64,000 nt of DNA. It comes from Atherix ibis (taxonomy: Eukaryota > Arthropoda > Insecta > Diptera > Athericidae). The position numbers and the translations under genes are program-made. The stretch covers positions 41,175,667 to 41,239,666 of the forward strand of contig OY282610.1 of the NCBI GenBank assembly GCA_958298945.1, given 5' to 3'. Position 1 is the stretch's first letter. Every line of letters starts with the position of its first letter. Of this stretch, positions 57,610-64,000 are shown piece by piece. The notes beneath the pieces are model-generated. The model ran no database searches. It saw only the letters and a program-made list of their open reading frames with translations, and was not told where the DNA came from.

Positions 57610-58246
57610 GCATTTTAGACATATTTTATTGTATTATTTCCGAAAAAGCAAGAACGCATCGTAGGTACACAAGAAGTTATGTGCCTTATATGGGAATGAA
57701 GCCTTGAAAGAAAGGCACTGTCAAAAATTGGTTTAGTAAATTTCGTTCTGGTGATTTTTCACTAAAAAATACGCAACGATCCAGTTGAAGTTGATGAAAC
57801 CCATTAGATCGTCACAATCTCAACCCATTATATCATCACAACGATCCAGTACAATCGCACAACACGTGAGATTGCAGAGAACCTCAATGTATCGCATACA
57901 TGCATTGAAAAAAAATTTAAAACAGCTTGGCTATATTAAGAAACTCGATTTATGGATTCCTCATCCATTCCAGCTTAAGGAAATTCATTTGACGCAACGC
58001 AATAGCATCTGCGATTCGCTTCTGAAACGCAACGAAACGGATCCATTTCTGAAGCGACGAAAAGTGGATAGTTTACAACAACGTTAATCAGAAACGATCG
58101 TGGGTGATGCGAGATGAACTACCTCAGACGACATCAAAAGCTAAGATGCACCAAAAGAAGATTATCCTATCAGTTTGGAGGGATCATAAAGGAATTCTGC
58201 ACTTTGAACTTTTACCAAGAAACCAAACGATTAATTCCACCGTGTA
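57610..58246 (+). pseudogene. Cecropia-like mariner transposase, 5' half (C4)
   Basis: Frame-shifted blocks: HFRHILLYYFRKSKNAS near 57611, FRSGDFSLKNTQRSS, TREIAENLNVSHTCIEKKF, LGYIKKLDLWIPHPFQLKEI, QRNSICDSLLKRNETDPFLK, then SDEKWIVYNNVNQKRSWVM (first Asp, with the preceding TG lost in a short deletion), and KIILSVWRDHKGILHFELLP, RNQTINSTVY. The coding sequence is cut at the TA (58245-58246) where A5 is inserted. I could not find its continuation after A5. Confidence 0.85.
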
Positions 58247-59518
58247 CGAGGTCTGTTCAAAAAGTATCGCGAATTTTGAATTTTCGCGGGTAACGTATAT
58301 TCGATTTTCAATTTTTTATGGCGTTATGTTGGTACTCATGTCTTTTACTTATGCCGACAAGTTCGGCCATTTTGAATGTTCAGTTAATTTCTGACAGCTG
58401 CTTTTCTTGCACGTGTTTTGGCTCGTCTTCAAATTTTTGTCCGTTCCAAAAACTGGATCAAAGAATCTGTATCAAAATTTGTGTGAAAAACAAAATTAAT
58501 TGCGCGGACACATTCCAAATGTTGACTGTGGCATATGGTGAAGCTACCTTGGAACGAAGCAACATTTATCGGTGGTACAAAATATTCTCAGAGGGCGTGA
58601 ACGACGAAAAGCGTGCCGGACGCTCGAGAACGTCAACAACAGACGAAAACATTGATAAAGTGAAGAAAATAGTATTGGCCAATCGTCGAATCACCGTTAG
58701 AGAAGTTGCTGAAGACTTAAACATATCGACTGGCTCATGCCATTCGATTTTTACCAATGATTTGGCGTGAGACGGCTCGCCACGAAATTCGTACCAAAAT
58801 TGCTCAATTTCGACCAAAAACAGCATCGCATTCACATCTGTCCGCGACGACCCAAATTTGCTTCAGAGGGTCATAACTGGTGACAAATCATGGGCTTATG
58901 GTTATGACATGGAAACCAAAGTTTAATCATCCCAATGGAAGCTGCCGCACGAGCCAAGACCGAAAAAAGCGCGCCAAGTTCCGTAGAATGCGAAGGTTTT
59001 GCTAACAGTTTTCTTCGATTGCAGCGGCGTGATGCTTCATGAGTTCTTGCCACAGGGTAGAACGGTCCATAAGGAATATTACCTGCAAGTTATGCGCAAG
59101 TTGCGCAAAGCAATCCGCCAGAAACTCCCGGATTTGTGGAAGAACAAAAATTGGCTTTTGCACCATGATAAAGCCCCTGCTCACGCATCGTTGCTTGTGC
59201 GCGAATTTTTGGCCAAAAACAATACACTAATAATGCCGCATCCACCGCATTCCCCAGATCAGGCCCTCTGTAACTTTTTCTTATTCCCGAAACAGATTCT
59301 TTGATCCATTTTTGTGGAATGGGCGAAAATCAAAGACGAGCCAAAAAAACACGTGCAAGCGAAGCAGCTGTCAAAAATTAACTGAACATTCAAAATGGCC
59401 AAACTTGTCGGCATAAGTGAGAAATATGACTACCAATATAACGCCACAAAAAATCGAAAATCGTATATACGTAAACCGCAGAAATTCAAAATTCGCGATA
59501 CTTTTTGAACAGACCTCG
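58247..59518 (+). mobile_element. Family A mariner with 224-bp terminal inverted repeats (A5)
   Basis: 1,272 bp, TA on both sides (58245-58246, 59519-59520). The left end is CGAGGTCTGTTCAAAAAGTA and the right end is its exact inverse over this length. The inverted similarity does not stop after about 30 bp. The 5' leader (58247-58470) is present again, inverted, at 59294-59518. The junction CCCGAAACAGATTCTTTGAT is the same as in A3. Normal family A copies such as A1 have a different 3' end (DYFEGDKIDIHE, then a short tail). Confidence 0.92.
58453..59304 (+). pseudogene. Truncated family A transposase of A5
   Basis: The start codon is CTG where the family has ATG (LDQRICIKICVKNKINCADT). It runs through IYRWYKIFSEG, GRSRTSTTDENIDKVKKIVL, ITVREVAEDLNISTGSCHSI, then a frameshift at about 58770 and a gap. 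VITGDKSWAYGYDMETK (first Asp), FFDCSGVMLHEFLPQGRTVH, LLHHDKAPAHASLLVREFLA (second Asp) and SPDQALCNFFLFPKQIL follow. The third catalytic residue is Asn (AAC at 59272-59274). The protein ends after QIL because the 3' end was replaced. Confidence 0.9.
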
Positions 59519-59520
59519 TA

Positions 59521-61019
59521 CATTTTATAAAATGGCAAATTTTGGACTAAAAAATCTTTTTTTTTATGAGCCTTTTTTTCCGACCTACTAATATAGATAA
59601 TCCTGTATCCAAACATGCAAAAAAAAGCCATTCTACTATATATATCAAAGTAGTTTGTTGTAAATAAATTATAGAAATTTTTAATTGTAAAACTCACTAT
59701 ATGATACTATCGTCAATACTAAAAAACAAATATGAAAATATATCGTTTGTTTTTTTTTAGCACTTTGTTGAAACAAAATTATTATTTACATCGACCCTAT
59801 CAAACTAGAGTCTATAAATCAAAATTTAATGATCGCAAAAGTCAAATATGAGACCGTAAATTAATATTATACATTGTACGAGTATACGCTTTAAGTGAAA
59901 AGACAAACATAACGAAATTAGTATCTAGTAACATATTTACTATCAGCCCAACATATGTACATACATATTTGTACTTCTACATATATGATATTAGGGGATG
60001 ATAAATAAATACAGAATAAATGGAATTCCATCGATCCAATTTAAATTCATTTTATCGAACTAGTGGACCACTTTTGTACGTGCTCATATGAATATAACAG
60101 AAGTAGTAGTTATGCATAACGAGTATGTGCACATTTTCTCCTATTAAGAAGAAGAGCCTAAGGATACCAGTATCAAATATAATTAAGATCAACCCTATAA
60201 CTATAATTTATTATATAAATATGTATATACCCATGTACATGTAGGTTAACATGACTCTAACATGTTGTGTTCATACACATCATCCATAGTACATGCGAGC
60301 GTACGAGTATCTTTCCCTTTTTTGATTTCTTGTCTGGAGTATAAATCGTAAAAATTTCCATGATGTTATTGCTATAGAAAAAATAAACTCCTAACAGACT
60401 TAGAGTTTCGTCCTTTTAAGTCTTTAAAACTCTTGCTTTATCTATGTATGTTCCCCTTCATTATAACGAGCATTATTATTATTTCTTCTTTTTTGTGTGT
60501 TCTTTTAAGCTTTATCATCAAAATTGCTATTCAAACTAGTTGTAACTTTTCTCAACTTAATCTAACTGATAAGCTAACTTATTAAAAGGAAAACTTTTAA
60601 GGTAAAATACACTAAACTAAAACAACATCAACCATAAAAAAAAAGGAAACAACCCAATATAAATATAAAAAAAAAACCTTTTTAATACGCACATGTTAAC
60701 TTGAAAGAAAATATCCGTTTTATCTTTAGTTTTTTTGCAAAATGGTGACTTTTTTTTCTTCTTACTATACGCCATATTAAAAATACTATTTCTATGCAAA
60801 TTAATAAAAATTCAACGAAGTAAAAATACATATTTTCAAATTTTCAATAGGGTTTTCAATGGTGAGGAAAACATCTTCTCCTGTATTAATACAGGATATT
60901 CAACGGAGGCAAATACAATTTTGATAGATCGCCATTTTTATATAGAACAGTTTTTGACAGTTGTCATTTGGCATTCGTGAAGAATAAAAATAGCACGATA
61001 TATTATGGAAATATAATCA
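59521..61019. other. Non-coding AT-rich stretch
   Basis: No gene recognised. ACATATGTACATACATATTT-type wording near 59950 is common in fly intergenic and intronic DNA. Confidence 0.5.
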
Positions 61020-61610
61020 TTATCATCAAAGGTGTAATAACCGCGAGTCCGGTCTAGTCTTGCATGGTTTTAACATTCTACGAGTACCAAAAGTTATCTC
61101 CCCCTGGCGAGACCATATATTGACGCACTGTTGACTTTTCGAACAGGATCTTCCTCATCCAAACGTATTAAGTGTTCATCCAGTCCACCGTAGGATATTG
61201 AGCTTAATTTTATCTACAACTGGGGTGAACCCGGTAACGCTGCAGGATCTCCAAGATACATAGGTTTTGGAATCCCTCCATTCTCATGTAGGGTGTAAAA
61301 ATTTCTTTGAAGGATCCTGCTCTTCAACGGGAACAAAAATTTAAAATGGTTTTTGCTCAGAACACAAGTGTCCGAAGAATACAGAACGAATGGCAAGACT
61401 AGTGTCCGATCCTTATATTTTAGACTAAATGAAGTAGGCTCTATTAACTTGTCTGCAGATTTCATCATTCGCACTATTTTAATAGATTTTTTGGCCATAA
61501 AAAATGTCGCATCTCTCCTTGTTCCGAAGGAGCTAAATATTCTTAAAAAACAACATTGCATACACGTTACTGAGGACATACCAATTAGGAATCTACTTTA
61601 ATAAAACGCA
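61020..61610 (-). pseudogene. C-terminal LINE reverse transcriptase fragment
   Basis: The minus strand reads KYKDRTLVLPFVLYSSDTCV, LSKNHFKFLFPLKSRILQRN, LHENGGIPKPMY, GDPAALPG, then IKLSSISYGGLDEHLIRLDE and EDPVRKV, ending with remains like RLDRTRGYY. This matches LVLPVLLYGSETWxLSK...LERKILRxIxGP...ENGxxRxRYN...KLxxLRWxGHxxRMDEDDPVRKV...GRPRxRW of endonuclease/RT LINEs. It is related to the fragment at 12.76-12.96 kb. Confidence 0.75.
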
Positions 61611-61930
61611 TAGTGTCCTTGAGTATTCATGGGTGGAGGCGTTATTTGCCCACTTTTTTGTAGCAGTGGTGAAAGGCTTCAACTGGAATCATAGTTAGCT
61701 CATTAGCTACACTCCCTTCAATATTATCGACCATACTAAAATGACGTTGTCTCTAGTAGTTCCTGTCGTAGGGGAACAAAAAATTTGTTCATCAGTTTCT
61801 GATACTAAAGGCCTTTCTGAGCGAGATTCATTTTCCACTACTTATTAGACCTTCAAAAATGCCTTTTTACCATCGAAAAACTTATTCTCTCGATAATGAA
61901 TTTTGTCCTTAGGCTCTTTGCAGCTTTTCA
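61611..61930. other. Spacer between the LINE fragment and the satellite
   Basis: No gene recognised. Wording near 61870-61910 (CATCGAAAAACTTATT, TTTTGTCCTTAG) weakly resembles 47785-47840, which also lies beside a satellite piece. Confidence 0.3.
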
Positions 61931-61934
61931 ATAT

Positions 61935-64000
61935 TGAACAATTTCACTTTCTCCGGTTGACAGAGTCACGTAGCTACCGGAAGAGTTTGAAACTTGTATT
62001 GAACGTCTACGAGGGACTAATAAACCAACTATGTGGAAAGAAAGTCCACAGTGTTGCCAGATCGCTTTCAGTGATGCACTATAAAAGCCCAATTTCACTT
62101 TCTCCGGTCGACAGAGTCACGTTGCCACCTGAAGGGTTTGAAACTTGTATTGAACGTCTACGAGGGACTAATAAACCAACTATGTGGAAGGGAAGCCCAC
62201 AGTGTTGCCAGATCGCTTTCAGTGATGCACTATAAAAGCCCAATTTCACTTTCTCCGGTCGACAGAGTCACGTTGCCACCGGATGGGTTTGAAACTTGTA
62301 TTGAACATCTACGATGGACTAATAAACTAACTACGTAGAAAGTAAGTCCACAGTGTTGCCAGATCGCTTTCAGTGATGCACTATAAAAGCCCAATTTCAC
62401 TTTCTCCGGTCGACAGAGTCACGTTGCCACTGGATGGGTTTGAAACTTGTATTAAACGTCTACGATGGACTAATAAACTAACTACGTAGAAAGTAAGTCC
62501 ACAGTGTTGCCAGATCGCTTTCAGTGATGCACTATAAAAACCCAATTTCACTTTCTCCGGTCGACAGAGTCACGTTGCCACTGGCTGGGTTTGAAACATG
62601 TATTGAACATCTAGGAGGGACTAATAAACTAACTATGTGGAAGGGAAGTCCACAGTGTTGCCAAGTCGCTATCAGTGATGCACTATAAAAGCCCAATTTC
62701 ACTTTCTCCGGTCGACAGAGTAACGTAGCCACCAGATGGTTGTAAAACTTGTATTCAACGTCTACGAGGGACTAATAAACCAACTATATGGAAGGGAAGT
62801 CCACAGTGTTGCCAGATTGTTTTCAATGATGCGCTATAAAAAGCCCAATTTCACTTTCTCCGGTCGACAGAGTCACGTTGCCAGCTGAAGGGTTTGAAAC
62901 TTGTATTGAACGTCTACGAGGGACTAATAAACCAACTATGTGGAAGGGAAGCCCACAGTGTTGCCAGATCGCTTTCAGTGATGCACTATAAAAGCCCAAT
63001 TTCACTTTCTCCGGTCAACAGAGTCATGTTGCCACCGGATGGGTTTAAAACTTGTATTGAACATCTACGATGGACTAATAAACTAACTACGTAGAAAGTA
63101 AGTCCACAGTGTTGCCAGATCGCTTTCAGTGATGCACTATAAAAGCCCAATTTCACTTTCTCCGGTCGACAGAGTCACGTTGCCACTGGATGGGTTTGAA
63201 ACTTGTATTAAACGTCTACGATGGACTAATAAACTAACTACGTAGAAAGTAAGTCCACAGTGTTGCCAGATCGCTTTCAGTGATGCACTATAAAAACCCA
63301 ATTTCACTTTCTCCGGTCGACAGAGTCACGTTGCCACTGGCTGGGGGTTTGAAACATGTATTGAACATCTAGGAGGGACTAATAAACTAACTATGTGGAA
63401 GGGAAGTCCACAGTGTTGCCAAGTCGCTATCAGTGATGCACTATAAAAGCCCAATTTCACTTTCTCTCCGGTCGACAGAGTAACGTAGCCACCAGATGGT
63501 TGTAAAACTTGTATTCAACGTCTACGAGGGACTAATAAACCAACTATATGGAAGGGAAGTCCACAGTGTTGCCAGATTGTTTTCAATGATGCGCTATAAA
63601 AGCCCAATTTCACTTTCTCCGGTCAACAGAGTCACGTAGCCACCGGATGGGTTTGAAACTTGTATTGAACGTCTACGATGGACTAATAAACTAACTACGT
63701 AGTAAGTAAGTCCACAGTGTTGCCAGATCGCTTTCAGTGATGCACTATAAAAGCCCAATTTCACTTTCTCCCGGTCGACAGAGTCACTTTGCCACCGGAT
63801 GGGTTTGAACCTTGTATTGAACGTCTACGAGGGACTAATAAACCAAATATGTGGAAGGGAAGCCCACAGTGCTGCCAGATTTCTTTCAATGATGCGCTAT
63901 AAATGCGTAATTTCACTTTCTCCGGTCGACAGAGTCACGTTGCCACCGGATGGGTTTGAACCTTGTATTGAACGTCTACGAGGGACTAATAAACCAACTA
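61935..64000 (+). repeat. 151-bp satellite array running off the window end
   Basis: About 13.7 head-to-tail monomers. Using the T of GATGCACT(ATAAAAG) as a mark, it falls at 62080, 62231, 62382, 62533, 62684, 62835, 62987, 63138, 63289, 63442, 63595, 63746 and 63898: steps of 151 with small indels. Each monomer contains CTATAAAAGCCCAATTTCAC, CTCCGGTCGACAGAGTCACG, TTGAAACTTGTATTGAACG and TCCACAGTGTTGCCAGATCG. Open frames across monomers change phase every 151 bp and are not genes. Confidence 0.98.
62081..63595 (+). repeat. Five-monomer higher-order repeat, two units of 755-760 bp
   Basis: Monomer types in order: A (CTGAAGGGTTTG, GGGAAGCCC), B (GGATGGGTTT, AACATCTACGATGG, GTAGAAAGTAAG), C (CCACTGGATGGG, TTAAACGTC, then TATAAAAACCC), D (CTGGCTGGG, AAACATG, AAGTCGCTATC) and E (AGTAACGTAGCCACCAG, TGTTTTCAATGATGCGC). 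They appear as A-B-C-D-E at 62081-62835 and again A-B-C-D-E at 62836-63595. Copies of the same type are more alike than neighbours. Confidence 0.93.

Noticed and set aside
61903..63094. Open frames of 60-110 codons across the satellite monomers, with a repeated MKLVLNVYEGLINQLCG sequence
   Set aside because: The monomer is 151 bp, not a multiple of three, so phase shifts at each unit. The frames just mirror the repeat.

Overview
Kind of DNA. The window is AT-rich eukaryotic DNA packed with broken copies of insect-type transposable elements. I found no intact host gene, no RNA gene, no operon and no CRISPR array. The mix of mauritiana-like and cecropia-like mariners, a DD41D group, Jockey- and R1-type LINEs and long A/T and CA tracts fits an insect, most likely a higher fly. 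A fruit-fly-like (tephritid) genome is my guess; it is an inference, because I could not run a search.

Layout. 1-3.1 kb: a cecropia-like mariner next to a DD41D relic. 3.1-6.5 kb: non-coding DNA with a CA microsatellite. 6.5-9.2 kb: an array of degenerate AGCTCAAAA motifs with a 331-bp higher-order period. 10-15 kb: two dead family A mariners, a LINE fragment and an unidentified duplicated tract. 16-18.5 kb: transposase debris and two old solitary satellite monomers. 19.5-22.1 kb: a DD41D element and two more relics. 23.6-28.9 kb: a palindrome cluster, a family A mariner with very long terminal inverted repeats, relics and a Mos1-like mariner. 29.7-34.7 kb: more relics, the second DD41D copy and a family A copy. 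36.4-39.9 kb: a nearly full-length Mos1-like mariner inserted inside another mariner. 41.3-45.4 kb: a Jockey fragment and a composite mariner. 46.2-47.3 kb: a 565-bp tandem duplication. 48.4-51.7 kb: a 5'-truncated R1-type LINE, a Tc1 relic and a third Mos1-like mariner. 53.7-55.6 kb: an array of AGGTCA motifs. 55.9-59.5 kb: a DD41D-type relic, then a cecropia-like mariner interrupted by a second long-TIR family A copy. 61-64 kb: a LINE fragment, then a 151-bp satellite with a five-monomer higher-order repeat running off the end.

How the parts relate. Family names used below: A = DD34D mariner with TIR CGAGGTCTGTTC (five copies); B = mauritiana/Mos1-like (three copies plus a patch); C = cecropia/Hsmar1-like (four); D = DD41D with a DUF4817-type N-terminus (two near-identical copies and many old relatives); E = DD34D mariner with a DYLEKGK motif (two); F = DD34D mariner fragments with a HTAISISELL-like motif (three). 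Nothing here looks able to make a working transposase. Several inactivating changes are shared between copies, which implies that already-defective elements were moved by enzymes encoded elsewhere. Short fold-back palindromes and patch-like duplications recur across the window and suggest repeated local template switching.
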